Counted from the stretch's first letter, positions 42,578-52,627 are shown. The stretch is 64,000 nt of DNA from Arthrobacter cryoconiti (GCF_020905375.1 NZ_JAJJBU010000009.1:1-64000); one strand, 5' to 3'. Notes: a model not told the origin generated them from the letters alone. Numbers and translations are program-made.

Positions 42578-43990
42578 ATGAGTGTTTTGAACAAGCCGCT
42601 ACAGCGTCGTGGATTCCTTCGCGGTGCTCTGGCCACTGCTGTTCTTCTCCCCCTCGGTGGGGCCCTGGCCTCCTGCGCCGGTGGCGGCGGAACTACTTCC
42701 TCCGCCGCAGCTGGTGGCGAAGTCACCGACACCAACCCGTTCGGTGTAGCCAAGACCGGTAACCTTGACGCGGTCATCTTTAAAGGTGGTTACGGGATCG
42801 ACTACGTCGACTTCGCCGGCGCTATCCTCTCCAAGAACTTCCCGGACGTCAAGGTAAAGATCAACCCGTCCACGGACATCGCGCAGGAACTGCAGCCACG
42901 CTTCGTCGGTGGCAACCCGCCGGACTTGATCGATAACTCCGGTGAGAAGGCCATTGGTTTCAGCACTATTTTGGACCAGCTGGAGGACTTGAAGTCCGTC
43001 ACTGAGGCTAACAACCTCGAGGGCAAAAAGATTGCCGATACTTTGTACGACGGTGTTCTGGCACCGGGCACCTTTGGCGGCAAGGTTGCCGCCATCAACT
43101 ACGTGCTTACGGTGTACGCAATGTGGTACTCCAAGAGCCTGTTCGATGCCAACAGCTGGAAGGTTCCCACCACGTGGGACGAGGCCATGGCGCTTGGGGC
43201 TGAGGCGAAGAAGATGGATAAGTACCTCTTCGTGTGGGGCAAGGAAGCCGCAACGTACTACCAAGAAATGGCCATTGCCTCTGCCATTAAGGAAGGTGGG
43301 GATCAGGTTCGTCTGGACTTGGAGAACCTCAAGCCCAACGCCTGGTCCGCCCCGGCACTGCAGAGTGTCTTCGGAGCCTTGGAAAAGATTGTCGCTGCCG
43401 GTTACATAAAGCCAGGCGGTTCTGGTACCAAGTTCACTGCCGCCCAGGCTCAGTGGTCCAACAACCAGGACGGCCTGCTGTACCCCTCTGGTTCCTGGAT
43501 CGAGAACGAGATGAAGGACCAGACGAAGGCTGATTTCAAAATGACTGGTGCAGCGGTGCCTGTCGTCTCGGCCAGCCCGAAGATCGCTCAGACTGGTCTG
43601 CACTCGGCGGCCGGTGAGCCCTTCATTATCCCTTCCAAGGGTGCGAATGTTGCAGCAGGTAAGGAATTGCTGCGGACTATGCTCTCCAAGGAAGCTGCAA
43701 CCAACTTCGCGAAAACGAAGCTGGCCCCGACGGTGGTCAAGGGCACCGTTCCTGCTGACGGATTCGGTTCCACGGCGCTGGTCTCGCAGACCACATTGCT
43801 TGACAATGCCAAGAAGGACATCTTCACTTGGAACTTCATTGATCTCTACGGAATGAATGGCGACATGTTGGTTCCGTGGAACTCCTTCCTGGACGGCAAG
43901 CTTGACACCGCTGGCCTGACGAAGGCACTCCAGGCGATTACTGACAAGGTAGCCGCTGATAGCTCGGTCAAAAAGATTGAAGTGAAGTGA
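42578..43990 (+). CDS. ngcE: Sugar ABC transporter binding lipoprotein, NgcE-like
   Basis: A 470-residue family 1 solute-binding protein. The N-terminus carries a twin-arginine signal (LQRRGFLRG at residues 8-16) and a lipobox with Cys33 (LASC), so it is exported folded and lipid-anchored. The mature part has the two-lobed fold with FVGGNPPDLIDNSGEKAIGF. Similarity in layout and neighbours to NgcE of Streptomyces, which binds GlcNAc and chitobiose, supports the name. AAAGGCAG lies before the ATG at 42578. First gene of ngcEFG; no ATPase gene is present. Confidence 0.78.
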   Translation: MSVLNKPLQRRGFLRGALATAVLLPLGGALASCAGGGGTTSSAAAGGEVTDTNPFGVAKTGNLDAVIFKGGYGIDYVDFAGAILSKNFPDVKVKINPSTDIAQELQPRFVGGNPPDLIDNSGEKAIGFSTILDQLEDLKSVTEANNLEGKKIADTLYDGVLAPGTFGGKVAAINYVLTVYAMWYSKSLFDANSWKVPTTWDEAMALGAEAKKMDKYLFVWGKEAATYYQEMAIASAIKEGGDQVRLDLENLKPNAWSAPALQSVFGALEKIVAAGYIKPGGSGTKFTAAQAQWSNNQDGLLYPSGSWIENEMKDQTKADFKMTGAAVPVVSASPKIAQTGLHSAAGEPFIIPSKGANVAAGKELLRTMLSKEAATNFAKTKLAPTVVKGTVPADGFGSTALVSQTTLLDNAKKDIFTWNFIDLYGMNGDMLVPWNSFLDGKLDTAGLTKALQAITDKVAADSSVKKIEVK

Positions 43991-44982
43991 CACAAGCAAC
44001 AACTCATGTGCAGTCGGACAGCGGCGTTCGCGTCGCTGTCCGGCGGCGCCGGAAAAAACTGACATTCGATAAGGTCAGCTTCATGGCAGTCTTTCTTGGA
44101 CTGCCGTTGGTGATCTATCTGGTCTTTGTAATCTCGCCGTTCGTTCAGGCAATATATTACTCGATGACCAGCTGGAGCGGCTTCGATAACAGCATGCCGT
44201 TTGTGGGCCTGGATAATTATGTGAAGCTCTTCAATGACAGCATCTTCATGATCTCCGTGCGTAACAGCATCGTCTTGGCGATCTTCCTACCGGTGGTCAC
44301 TGTCATTCTGGCCTTGGTGCTGGCTACATTAGTCACCATTGGTGGTAGTAGCCGTGGTCAGATTAAGGGACTGAAGGGCGCCGGTTTCTATCGGATCGTC
44401 TCCTTTTTCCCTTATGTGATCCCCGCAGTCGTCATCGGTATCATCTGGTCACAGATCTACGATCCCAGTTCCGGATTGCTGAACGGCTTTCTGACAGGAA
44501 TAGGTTTGGGCGGCTTTGAGTCCTTCCCCTGGCTTGGTGATGCGCGTACGGCGATGATCGCTTCCATGGTGGTCATTGTGTGGGGTTTTGTGGGCTTCTA
44601 CATGATCTTGTTCATTGCTGCCATCAAGGGCATTCCAGCGGAAACCTTTGAGGCTGCTCGGATCGACGGCGCTGGACGCTTCCGTACGGCCACCACGATC
44701 ACGATTCCGTTGATCCGCGACAACATTCAAACGGCGTACGTTTACATGGGCATTTTGGCCCTGGACGCGTTTGTGTACATGTCAGTCCTGAACTCGGGCG
44801 GCGGACCGGAAAATTCAACGTTGGTCATGTCGCAGAAGCTCTTCACCACAGCGTTCTCCAAGGGTCAGTTTGGTTTGGCCTGTGCCATGGGCGTGGTCCT
44901 GGCAGCAATTACCTTGATCTTCTCGGCACTGGTATTTCTGGTGAACCGGATCACCGGCGGCAGTCAGGATGTGTCTGAATAA
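43987..44982 (+). CDS. ngcF: Sugar ABC transporter permease, NgcF-like
   Basis: A 331-residue MalF-type permease with six spans. The N-terminal FMAVFLGLPLVIYLVFVISPFVQAIYYS and the EAA loop IPAETFEAARIDGAGRFRTATTITIP are typical. The start is a GTG at 43987 that overlaps the stop of the binding-protein gene (GTGA), so the two are coupled. Works with the next gene as the membrane pore; energy probably comes from an ATPase such as MsiK encoded elsewhere. Confidence 0.85.
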   Translation: MTQATTHVQSDSGVRVAVRRRRKKLTFDKVSFMAVFLGLPLVIYLVFVISPFVQAIYYSMTSWSGFDNSMPFVGLDNYVKLFNDSIFMISVRNSIVLAIFLPVVTVILALVLATLVTIGGSSRGQIKGLKGAGFYRIVSFFPYVIPAVVIGIIWSQIYDPSSGLLNGFLTGIGLGGFESFPWLGDARTAMIASMVVIVWGFVGFYMILFIAAIKGIPAETFEAARIDGAGRFRTATTITIPLIRDNIQTAYVYMGILALDAFVYMSVLNSGGGPENSTLVMSQKLFTTAFSKGQFGLACAMGVVLAAITLIFSALVFLVNRITGGSQDVSE

Positions 44983-45878
44983 TGTCTATCAACCTCAAAA
45001 ATAGGGCCCCTGCTGCAGGGGATAGCTATACGCGCAAGGCCACGGAGCCCCGCGGTGACAGGATTGTGGCGGGAGTTTCCCACACCATGCTTGGACTATG
45101 GTCCGTCATGGTCCTTGTCCCCTTGGCGTGGACAGTGATGTCGTCCTTCAAGACGACCAAGGAAATTTTTGCTTCTCCGTTCTCGCTGCCAAAAGTGTGG
45201 CAGTTTCAAAACTATGCCAACGCCTGGAGCACGGCCGGCATAGGCAACTATTTCCTCAACACGGTGATCGTGGTTGGCTGCGCGCTAATCATTGTGATGG
45301 TGCTCGGAGCCATGTGTGCCTATGTGCTGGCGCGCTATGTTTTCCCAGGCCACCGAGTGGTCTATTATCTGATGCTTGCCGGCCTCACATTCCCGATCTT
45401 TCTAGCTATCGTCCCGCTGTTCTTCATCTTGAAAAACATGGGGTTGCTAAATACCCTTCCCGGGTTGATCATCGTCTACGTGGCGTTTGCGTTGCCTTTC
45501 ACGGTGTTCTTCCTTTTCGCGTTTTTCAAGGCGCTCCCAGGAGAAATTGGCGAAGCCGCCCAGATTGACGGTGCCGGGGAATGGCGAACGTTCTTTCAGG
45601 TGATGCTGCCAATGGCCAAGCCGGGTCTTGCCTCTGTAGCTATTTTCAACTTCTTGGGCTTGTGGAATCAGTATCTGATCCCGGTTGCGATCAACACCGA
45701 GACGCATAACTGGGTTCTTTCGCAGGGCATTGTGGCCTTCGCCGGTCAGCAGGGCTACGCAGTGGACTTTGGCCAGCTGTTTGCCGGAGCCGTGATTGTG
45801 GTGGTGCCGGTCATGATCGCGTACATCGTCTTCCAGCGTCAATTGCAGGGGTCGGTGTCGGCAGGAACCATGAAGTAG
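44982..45878 (+). CDS. ngcG: Sugar ABC transporter permease, NgcG-like
   Basis: A 298-residue MalG-type permease with six spans. The EAA loop is ALPGEIGEAAQIDGAGEWRTFFQVMLPMAKPG, and VPLAWTVMSSFKTTKEIF opens the protein, as usual in MalG relatives. It starts in the TAATG overlap with the preceding permease gene. It is convergent with the CGNR gene, 16 bases between stops, with no clear terminator. Confidence 0.85.
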   Translation: MSINLKNRAPAAGDSYTRKATEPRGDRIVAGVSHTMLGLWSVMVLVPLAWTVMSSFKTTKEIFASPFSLPKVWQFQNYANAWSTAGIGNYFLNTVIVVGCALIIVMVLGAMCAYVLARYVFPGHRVVYYLMLAGLTFPIFLAIVPLFFILKNMGLLNTLPGLIIVYVAFALPFTVFFLFAFFKALPGEIGEAAQIDGAGEWRTFFQVMLPMAKPGLASVAIFNFLGLWNQYLIPVAINTETHNWVLSQGIVAFAGQQGYAVDFGQLFAGAVIVVVPVMIAYIVFQRQLQGSVSAGTMK

Positions 45879-45894
45879 AGGTTTTACTCAGGTT

Positions 45895-46467
45895 TTAGTG
45901 TTCGGTTAACTTTCGACGCCGGTAGGCGGCGACGTGGGCGCGGTTGCCGCAGTTGCCGGTGTCGCAATAGCGGCGTGAACGGTTCTTTGACAAGTCGATC
46001 AGAACTGCCTGGCAGTCTTCCGCAGCGCATACCCGGAGCCTGCTAAGTTCCTTGCCTCGGATGACGTCCACCAAAGCCATGGCGGCCTCCACCCCCATGC
46101 GCCGCGCCAGCGGCGCAGCGGGGGCCGTTGCATGCAGATGCCAGTCCCACTGGTCGTGTTTGACGAGCTGGGGCAACGCACCTGCTTGGGCGAGCAAAGC
46201 GTTGACCATGGTCACTGCAGTTTCCTCCGCGGCTGTCCAGATGGTGCGCAGTTCGGTGCGCATGGCGCGGACGTCGGCAAGCTCTGAGCCGGTGTGCTCC
46301 CGAGAACCGGTGAATTGTTCGGCGATGACGAACTCATCCAGTTCGACCAAGGTTGAGAGCGCGTCGATACTGGCGAGCGTCGCTGCGGATGCCGCATGGG
46401 TGGGGGCAGTGTTGATCAAGTTGGCCGCGGAGACCAAGGCTACTTCCGTGTCATTGCTAAAGACCAT
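45895..46467 (-). CDS. CGNR zinc-finger regulator
   Basis: A 190-residue protein. The N-terminal part is the ABATE domain and the C-terminal 45 residues hold a CGNR zinc finger: RVCAAEDCQAVLIDLSKNRSRRYCDTGNCGNRAHVAAYRRR, with four cysteines and the CGNR tetrad. Such proteins are presumed transcription factors. ATG 46467 is chosen; 46482 is an in-frame alternative. It is divergent from an EamA transporter gene, with about 60 bases between, which it probably controls. Confidence 0.88.
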   Translation of the reverse strand: MVFSNDTEVALVSAANLINTAPTHAASAATLASIDALSTLVELDEFVIAEQFTGSREHTGSELADVRAMRTELRTIWTAAEETAVTMVNALLAQAGALPQLVKHDQWDWHLHATAPAAPLARRMGVEAAMALVDVIRGKELSRLRVCAAEDCQAVLIDLSKNRSRRYCDTGNCGNRAHVAAYRRRKLTEH

Positions 46468-46528
46468 GTTGACTCCTGACATTTGACGGGCGTAATGTCA
46501 TGAGTCTAACTCTCTTGACTGCTGACAT

Positions 46529-47638
46529 ATGGACACGCCCATGACTTCTTCCAAATACTCACTGCGCTTTGTCCGCTCGGGACGTTTTGTGCGCTCGGGC
46601 GACCCGGCTGGTTCGCGTGCACCCCTAGCCTCTCCGGCGCTGCTCTTTGCGTTTGCCTCTGCTGCGACATTCGCCTTGTCAGGGTCGTTCGCCAAGTCAC
46701 TTTTCGAGGCTGGATGGTCTCCCGGCGCAGCCGTGGCGGCACGCATTGGAGGTGCCGCCGTCGTACTTTTGGTGCCGGTCATCCTCACCTTGGTGCGGCA
46801 ATGGGCGCAGGTGAAGGGATCATTGGCGCGTATCGCCATCTACGGGATTGTGCCGATCGCACTGTGCCAGCTTTTCTACTTCAACGCCGTTTCCCACTTG
46901 TCGGTGGGCGTGGCACTGCTGCTGGAATACCTCTCACCAGTGCTGCTGGTGGGCTGGGCCTGGCTCTCCACCCGGACCAGCCCACGCTTGCTAACTATCG
47001 CCGGGGCCATTTGTGCCATGTCCGGATTGGTTCTGGTACTGGATCTGGCCGGAAGTACCCAGGTCAGCGTTGAGGGAATTCTTTGGGGTCTCGCCGCGGC
47101 GGTGTGTTCGGCGGTCTTCTTCATTATGTCCTCTCGCAGCAATGACAATGTTCCCCCCATCCTCATGGCCGGTGGCGGCATGATGGTGGGGGCCGTACTG
47201 ATCCTTGGCTTGGGGGCCAGCGGCGTCATGCCCATGACATTCAATGTGGGCAACGTTGTCTTTGCCGGGCATCGGCTCTCATGGTTGGTGCCGGTGCTGG
47301 GCCTAGTGCTGATCACGACGGTGTTTGCCTACGTGGCCGGTATTGTTGCCACGCGAGGCCTTGGCTCCAAAGTCGCGTCATTCGTGGCGCTCTTTGAGGT
47401 TCTTTTCGCGGTGCTGTGGGCATGGGTTCTTCTGGGGGAGATGCCACGGTTCATCCAGCTAATGGGCGGGCTGTGCATCATGGGCGGGGTGGTGATGGTC
47501 CGCTTGGATGAACTGCGTGGAAGCCCCCTTCGTGGTGCCACCTACCCGGTTGACCTGGACCTACCTCACCCGGACCCTACTCACCCGGACCCGGCTCACC
47601 TGGACCCGGTGAAGCTCGACGCCGGTCATCAAACGTGA
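46529..47638 (+). CDS. EamA-family exporter (RhtA-like)
   Basis: A 369-residue transporter with ten spans in two EamA repeats, ending in VLLGEMPRFIQLMGGLCIMGGVVMVRL. The nearest type is RhtA, which exports homoserine and threonine. The N-terminal 28 residues contain two nearly identical stretches (LRFVRSGRFVRSG). The C-terminus carries a short Pro/Asp/His-rich tail with repeated HPDP/HLDP units. ATG 46529 is taken; 46541 is possible. Divergent from the CGNR regulator. Confidence 0.85.
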   Translation: MDTPMTSSKYSLRFVRSGRFVRSGDPAGSRAPLASPALLFAFASAATFALSGSFAKSLFEAGWSPGAAVAARIGGAAVVLLVPVILTLVRQWAQVKGSLARIAIYGIVPIALCQLFYFNAVSHLSVGVALLLEYLSPVLLVGWAWLSTRTSPRLLTIAGAICAMSGLVLVLDLAGSTQVSVEGILWGLAAAVCSAVFFIMSSRSNDNVPPILMAGGGMMVGAVLILGLGASGVMPMTFNVGNVVFAGHRLSWLVPVLGLVLITTVFAYVAGIVATRGLGSKVASFVALFEVLFAVLWAWVLLGEMPRFIQLMGGLCIMGGVVMVRLDELRGSPLRGATYPVDLDLPHPDPTHPDPAHLDPVKLDAGHQT

Positions 47639-47719
47639 GCGGCACTAGCCAAATAGGGAGAGATTTAGCCTTTCCCGGATTGAGTATTTGCCTTGGCCCT
47701 TGGTGCAGGGGGAGTCACG

Positions 47720-48322
47720 CTAAGGGGACGTCTGGAGCAGGACGCCTGAGATGAGGTTCTGCACGAGCCTGTCTGCATCGTAGTTGGGGTCTGTGGCTGC
47801 GCCAACGCAGAGGTTTCCGATGCCTTTAAGCACGCTGTAGGCATTGATTGTAGAGCTATTCTGGGACTGAGCGAGAGCGGCGTGGAGAAGTGCTTCGCAG
47901 GCCGGTACGAGGCGGTCAACGAAGTAGGCGTGTAGGGCGTCGGATCCGGCGTTGTCGCCATGGAGAGCGCTGGCAAGTCCGTGCTTGGTGACCAAGAAAT
48001 TCACAAACAAGGCTACCCACGCACGGAGGGCGGCTTCGGGCGTATCGCTTTCGCGCAGGAGCCTAGGCCCAGCTTCGGCGCACGCCTCTACCTGGTGTCG
48101 GTAGACGGCCACCACTAAGTCCGACCGGGTAGGAAAGTGGCGGTAGATCGTCCCCATCCCAACCCCAGCCTTCGCCGCAATCTCTCGCACCGGCGCGTCG
48201 ACCCCGGACTTGGTGAATACGGCCGCGGCTGCGTCTAAAAGGGACTGTTTGTTTCGCCTTGCATCAATACGTTTTGGGCGCTCCTGAAGTTGTGGAACCT
48301 CGTCTGCCGTGGTCTCAGCCAC
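47720..48322 (-). CDS. TetR-family repressor
   Basis: A 200-residue repressor. The N-terminal helix-turn-helix is KQSLLDAAAAVFTKSGVDAPVREIAAKAGVGMGTIYRHFPTRSDLV (about residues 25-70); the C-terminal ligand domain belongs to the TetR_C group often marked SCO1712-like. It is divergent from a hydrolase gene, and the gap between holds three palindromic half-sites, so self-regulation and control of the hydrolase are likely. Confidence 0.93.
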   Translation of the reverse strand: MAETTADEVPQLQERPKRIDARRNKQSLLDAAAAVFTKSGVDAPVREIAAKAGVGMGTIYRHFPTRSDLVVAVYRHQVEACAEAGPRLLRESDTPEAALRAWVALFVNFLVTKHGLASALHGDNAGSDALHAYFVDRLVPACEALLHAALAQSQNSSTINAYSVLKGIGNLCVGAATDPNYDADRLVQNLISGVLLQTSP

Positions 48323-48362
48323 TTCATGCCTCTTCTCGGGTGATGGCGCTTAACTTGTTTTC

Positions 48363-48390
48363 CGGAACGCTGTTCCGTATAGTTCGGAAC
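48363..48390. promoter_or_regulatory. TetR operator, three half-sites
   Basis: CGGAAC (48363-48368), GTTCCG (48372-48377) and CGGAAC (48385-48390) form two overlapping inverted repeats with 3- and 7-base spacers. The position between the divergent repressor and hydrolase genes marks it as their shared operator. Confidence 0.65.
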
Positions 48391-48440
48391 ATCGCTCCGC
48401 TTCTAAGTATGACAGAGCGCCATCCCGAAAGGAACATGTT

Positions 48441-49385
48441 TTGAAATCAATAATCGTTGACACCCTAGATGGAATCGTCGGTGTTGGTAGCCCAGTTGTG
48501 TCCGTCGCTCCCGTCCAACTATCTGCGCCGGATCGGGTGATCCCGCTGGAAGTACGGGTCTCAGCTCCCGTGAACGGCACCAACCTACCGGTAGTGCTGT
48601 TCTCGCACGGCAACGGGTGGAACCTCGACGGGTACGCACCCTTGGCGGCGTTCTGGGCATCCCGTGGGTTCGTTGTCATCCAGCCCACCCATTTAGACTC
48701 CCGCCGCAATATGATCGATTTCGAAGACCCCCGATTCCCGACGATCTGGACCGAACGGATCGCTGACCTCACCCGCATCCTGGATCAACTCGACACTGTC
48801 GAAGAGTCCGTTCCGGGACTTGCCGGTCGCATCGACCGCAGCCGCATCGCTGCGGCTGGGCACTCCTGGGGCGGACAAACTGTCCAGTCAATCCTCGGTG
48901 CGCGGGTCTTCGACGCGGATGGACTGGCAGGTACGGACATGTCCGATAACCGCGTCACCGCTGGAATGCTCTTTGCAGCAACCGGACTCGGCGGCGATGA
49001 CCTCCATCCCTTCGCCAAGGCGAACTTCCCGTTCATGCGTCCGTCCTTTGCGGAAATGAATACGCCAACCCTCGTTGTTGCTGGCGATCTGGATCAGTCA
49101 AAAATGTCCAGTCGTGGCCCCGACTGGTTCACCGATGCGTACACCCAGGGCCCGGGAGCGACTGACCTGATCACCCTCTATGCCGCCGAGCACGGACTCG
49201 GTGGCATCGTCGGATACGAGGTCGCAGAAACCACGGACGAGAACCCTGAACGAGTTGCCGTCCTGCAGCGGATGAGCACCGCTTACCTTCGCACCGCACT
49301 CCATGTGGATGAAAATAGCTGGCCCCAAAGCCGCGCCGCCCTAAACGACAGCGCCGAGCCCATCGGCCGCGTCGATACCAAATAG
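48441..49385 (+). CDS. Alpha/beta hydrolase (dienelactone hydrolase/chlorophyllase-like)
   Basis: A 314-residue soluble hydrolase. The oxyanion region is VVLFSHGNGWNLDGY, the nucleophile elbow is AAAGHSWGGQT (Ser about 138), an acidic residue lies in VVAGDLDQS, and His is likely in YAAEHGLGG. This is the PET-hydrolase/chlorophyllase-like fold, with no signal peptide. The start is TTG at 48441, supported by AAAGGAA eight bases before; the nearby ATG opens only two codons. Under control of the divergent TetR gene. Substrate unknown. Confidence 0.85.
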   Translation: MKSIIVDTLDGIVGVGSPVVSVAPVQLSAPDRVIPLEVRVSAPVNGTNLPVVLFSHGNGWNLDGYAPLAAFWASRGFVVIQPTHLDSRRNMIDFEDPRFPTIWTERIADLTRILDQLDTVEESVPGLAGRIDRSRIAAAGHSWGGQTVQSILGARVFDADGLAGTDMSDNRVTAGMLFAATGLGGDDLHPFAKANFPFMRPSFAEMNTPTLVVAGDLDQSKMSSRGPDWFTDAYTQGPGATDLITLYAAEHGLGGIVGYEVAETTDENPERVAVLQRMSTAYLRTALHVDENSWPQSRAALNDSAEPIGRVDTK

Positions 49386-49661
49386 CTCCTGCGCGACGGA
49401 CACCTTGCCCAAAAAGTGGACATTGAGTTGAGGCTGCGGGTGGCAACTTCCGTCCGCAGCCAGCGCTGGTACCGGTCGCGGCCCACGAGCAGGACTCCGA
49501 CGTAAAACAGGAGTCTTGACTATCGCAAACGGCCTTGCTTGTACAGGACGTGAAGGATCCACTCGCCAAAGTTGAGAACGTCCACGGCTAGAGGCTGAAC
49601 GTTTGGGCCCGGTTGCCCAGGACCCGGCCCGCTCGACGCCGGAACTTCCTGGGACCATGGC

Positions 49662-51998
49662 CTAGCTGGCGAAGCGGCGCAGTCGCAAGGAGTTGGCGAC
49701 CACCAGCACGGAACTGGCAGCCATGGCGGCCCCTGCGATCATGGGGTTCAAAAGTCCCAGAGCAGCTACCGGGATACCAATCGCGTTGTAAAAGAATGCC
49801 CAGAACAGGTTCGTTTTGATCGTGCCCAGTGTTTTGCGAGCCAGTGCGATGGCGGTGACCACCTGGCCCAGGTCGTTACCCATCACCGTGAGGTCTGCGG
49901 CTTCGATTGCAACGTCGGTGCCAGAACCCATGGCGATACCCAAATCTGCTTGAGCGAGCGCTGGGGCGTCATTGACGCCGTCGCCGGCCATAGCTACGGT
50001 GGCACCCTCTGCTTGGAGCTTCCTGACGGCCTCCACCTTGCCTTCGGGAAGTACATCCGCGAAAACATCCGCTGGATCGATTCCCACTGCGGCGGCCACC
50101 TCAGCGGCAACCGAGGCGTTGTCTCCGGTGAGCAAGATGGGTCGCAGTCCCATCTCTTTTAGATTTGCGATGGCGGAGCCGGACCCTGCTTTGATGGTGT
50201 CTCGCAGCGCGATCAGCCCAGCGGCCCTGCCATCTATGGCAACCCAGATCGCTGTTGTGCCGCGTTGTTGCTGTGCGAGTAGAGCCGCATGGTCCGGGGC
50301 GGAGATTTCCACATCGTTTTCCTCGAGCCAAGCAGCCCGGCCGGCCAGTACTGTGTGGCCCTCAATGCGGGCTCGCACACCACCCCCGGGGGACGATGAG
50401 AAATCTTCCGCTGATGGTAGAGCGGACTGTGCGCGGGCGTACTCTACGATGGCCTGGGCAATCGGGTGCTCGCTGTACGATTCCACGGACCCGGCAAAAC
50501 GCAAAACGTCCGCGTCCGATACCTGGGCCAGCGCTATGACGTCCAAGACGGAGAGCTTACCCTCCGTAACGGTCCCTGTTTTGTCCAAGACGATGGTGTC
50601 CACCGTGCGGGTGTCTTCAAGAACTTGTGGTCCTTTGATGAGGATACCTAGTTGGGCGGCACGACCAGTTCCGGTGAGGAGACCGACCGGGGTGGCAAGG
50701 CCCAAAGCGCAGGGGCAGGCAATGATCAAAACCGCCACCGCAGCGGTGAAAGCGGATTGAAGGTCGCCGTTAAAGACCATCCACAAGACGAAGGTGAGAA
50801 CGGCAATGACCAGCACAATCGGCACAAATACGGCGCTGATTCGATCCGCGAGCCGTGCAATAGGAGCCTTGCCGGCCTGCGCTGCGCTGACGAGTTTGCC
50901 CATTTGAGCCAGAGTAGTCTCGGCACCCACCCGCGTTGCCCGCACTAACAGCCGGCCAGAGGTGTTAATAGTCGCACCGGTGACGGGATCGCCCACAGTA
51001 ACGTCCACGGGGAGGGACTCGCCCGTGAGCAGTGAGGTATCCACACTGGAGCTGCCATCGCTGACAACCCCGTCCGTTGCAATTTTCTCGCCCGGGCGGA
51101 CCACGAAGATTTCATCCACCGCTAGTTCGGCTGCCGGGATTTTGACCTCAACGCCGTCGCGGAGCACGCTTGCCTCCTTGGCGCCTAAGCTCAGCAGGGC
51201 CTTGAGGGCGTCACCGGCCTTCGACTTTGCCTTCGCTTCTAGATAGCGTCCCAGCAGCAGAAATGTGACGACGACGGCTGAGACTTCGAAGTACAGAGGA
51301 GCGTGCCCCTCCATGGCGGAACCGTGAGCGGTCATGGTGGGATCCCGAAAAATCTCAACAGCGGAGAACAGAAACGCCGCACTGACTCCGATCGAGACCA
51401 GTGTGTCCATGGTGGAGGCAAAATGGCGAGCATTGACGGCGGCAGCCCGATGGAAGGGCCACGCCGACCAAGTCACCACCGGCAGTGCCAGGATGCCCGC
51501 CACCCAGCCCCAGTGCGGAAACTGGAGCGCCGGGAACATGGAGATTAGAAAGACGGGGACCGTGAGGACGGCGGCAACAATGAGCCGGGGGCGCAGCGCG
51601 GCCGCGGTGCCACCATGGTTCATGTGCCCCTTGTCTGTGCGAGCGGTGTCTGTGTGCTCTTCGTCTGTGTGTCCGTTGTCCGGGTGAGCGGCGCTCGGGT
51701 CGGCGGCGGCTGTGTCTGGTGACCCGTAGTCTTGCCCACGATGAGGTGAGGTCTTGACGCTCGCCCGGTAACCGGTGGCCTTCACCGTGTCAATGATTTG
51801 TTGCTCGCTCATGCCTGCCGGAACGGTGACGGTAGCTGATTCCAGCGGCAGATTCACGGAGGCGCTGACACCTTCAAGCTTGCCCAACTTGCGTTCTACT
51901 CGGCTAACGCACGACGCGCAGGTCATACCTTCGATGTCGAGCTCGATAATGCGTGGACTAGGCGTGGTTGGGTTGGAGAGAGTACTTGAGGCGCTCAT
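49662..51998 (-). CDS. copA: Copper-exporting P1B-type ATPase
   Basis: A 778-residue pump that expels Cu(I). An N-terminal heavy-metal domain holds MTCASC (residues 25-30). Residues 104-130 are rich in His and Asp. Core motifs follow: TGES (325-328), the metal-binding CPC (428-430) in the membrane, the phosphorylated Asp in DKTGT (472-476), the HP motif in YSEHPIAQ, and [12 protein letters not shown]. Eight spans fit the P1B-1 group. Last gene of csoR-copZ-copA. Confidence 0.95.
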   Translation of the reverse strand: MSASSTLSNPTTPSPRIIELDIEGMTCASCVSRVERKLGKLEGVSASVNLPLESATVTVPAGMSEQQIIDTVKATGYRASVKTSPHRGQDYGSPDTAAADPSAAHPDNGHTDEEHTDTARTDKGHMNHGGTAAALRPRLIVAAVLTVPVFLISMFPALQFPHWGWVAGILALPVVTWSAWPFHRAAAVNARHFASTMDTLVSIGVSAAFLFSAVEIFRDPTMTAHGSAMEGHAPLYFEVSAVVVTFLLLGRYLEAKAKSKAGDALKALLSLGAKEASVLRDGVEVKIPAAELAVDEIFVVRPGEKIATDGVVSDGSSSVDTSLLTGESLPVDVTVGDPVTGATINTSGRLLVRATRVGAETTLAQMGKLVSAAQAGKAPIARLADRISAVFVPIVLVIAVLTFVLWMVFNGDLQSAFTAAVAVLIIACPCALGLATPVGLLTGTGRAAQLGILIKGPQVLEDTRTVDTIVLDKTGTVTEGKLSVLDVIALAQVSDADVLRFAGSVESYSEHPIAQAIVEYARAQSALPSAEDFSSSPGGGVRARIEGHTVLAGRAAWLEENDVEISAPDHAALLAQQQRGTTAIWVAIDGRAAGLIALRDTIKAGSGSAIANLKEMGLRPILLTGDNASVAAEVAAAVGIDPADVFADVLPEGKVEAVRKLQAEGATVAMAGDGVNDAPALAQADLGIAMGSGTDVAIEAADLTVMGNDLGQVVTAIALARKTLGTIKTNLFWAFFYNAIGIPVAALGLLNPMIAGAAMAASSVLVVANSLRLRRFAS

Positions 51999-52024
51999 GG
52001 CGCTCCTTAGAAAGTTTGTTTCGG

Positions 52025-52249
52025 TTAGGCGTTATTGGCGACGACCGTGTAGCCGGCCTCCGCGACGGCTTCGCTAACTTCCGCCGGATCCAGCGTCAGG
52101 GTTGAGGTGATGGTGACCTCTGAGGTGCCTCCGGTATTGAGGTTGACGCTGACGCTTTGTACACCTTTGAGATCGGTTAATTCCTCGGTGACGGAGTTGA
52201 CGCAATGTCCGCAGGTCATGCCTGAAACGTTGATAGTTGTGGTGTTCAT
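52025..52249 (-). CDS. copZ: Copper chaperone
   Basis: A 74-residue heavy-metal-associated protein with MTCGHC at residues 11-16 and the usual beta-alpha-beta-beta-alpha-beta length. It carries Cu(I) to CopA. It lies 3 bases after csoR and 26 bases before copA, in one operon. Confidence 0.94.
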   Translation of the reverse strand: MNTTTINVSGMTCGHCVNSVTEELTDLKGVQSVSVNLNTGGTSEVTITSTLTLDPAEVSEAVAEAGYTVVANNA

Positions 52250-52252
52250 CTT

Positions 52253-52576
52253 TTAGCTCCTCAGAAGTCGGGAAATGGCGGCGGTGGCTTCGGCAACCTT
52301 GGCTGCGACGATCTCCGGGTTGCCGCTCTCTTGGGACTCCTGAGCGGCGTTCACCACGCAGTGCGCAATGTGATCTTCAAGCAGGCCGATGCTCACCGCG
52401 TGCAGCGCTTTGTTGACGGCTGCCATTTGAGTGAGGATGTCGATGCAGTACTTGTCTTCCTCGATCATCCGTGCGATTCCCCGAACCTGCCCCTCGGCCC
52501 GCTTTAGACGCCGCAGATATGCCTGTTTTTCTTCGCTATATCCGTAAGGACCAGCAGGAGTTTCGGTGATTGTCAT
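52253..52576 (-). CDS. csoR: Copper-sensing repressor
   Basis: A 107-residue all-helical repressor. The Cu(I) ligands Cys44, His69 and Cys73 have the same spacing (25 and 4) as Cys36-His61-Cys65 of M. tuberculosis CsoR. EGQVRGIARMIEEDKYCIDIL is the family signature. It is first in the copper operon, and its operators lie directly upstream. Confidence 0.95.
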   Translation of the reverse strand: MTITETPAGPYGYSEEKQAYLRRLKRAEGQVRGIARMIEEDKYCIDILTQMAAVNKALHAVSIGLLEDHIAHCVVNAAQESQESGNPEIVAAKVAEATAAISRLLRS

Positions 52577-52583
52577 GACTTCA

Positions 52584-52627
52584 ACATATACCCCTATAGG
52601 GTATATGTCAATTACCCCTAGGGGGTA
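52584..52627. promoter_or_regulatory. Two CsoR operators
   Basis: ACATATACC...GGTATATGT (52584-52608) and TACCCCTAGGGGGTA (52613-52627) are near-perfect palindromes with the G/C-tract core TACCCCTAxxGGGTA known for CsoR. They lie 8 bases before the csoR start, and the first overlaps the expected promoter. Confidence 0.85.

Noticed and set aside
42599-44065. 488-codon frame on the minus strand across the NgcE-like gene
   Set aside because: A shadow of the binding-protein gene; no sensible start signal, and composition unlike real proteins here.
49386-49661. Gap between the hydrolase gene and copA examined for a gene remnant
   Set aside because: Short frames exist but none has a start signal or recognisable similarity; no clear hairpin was seen.
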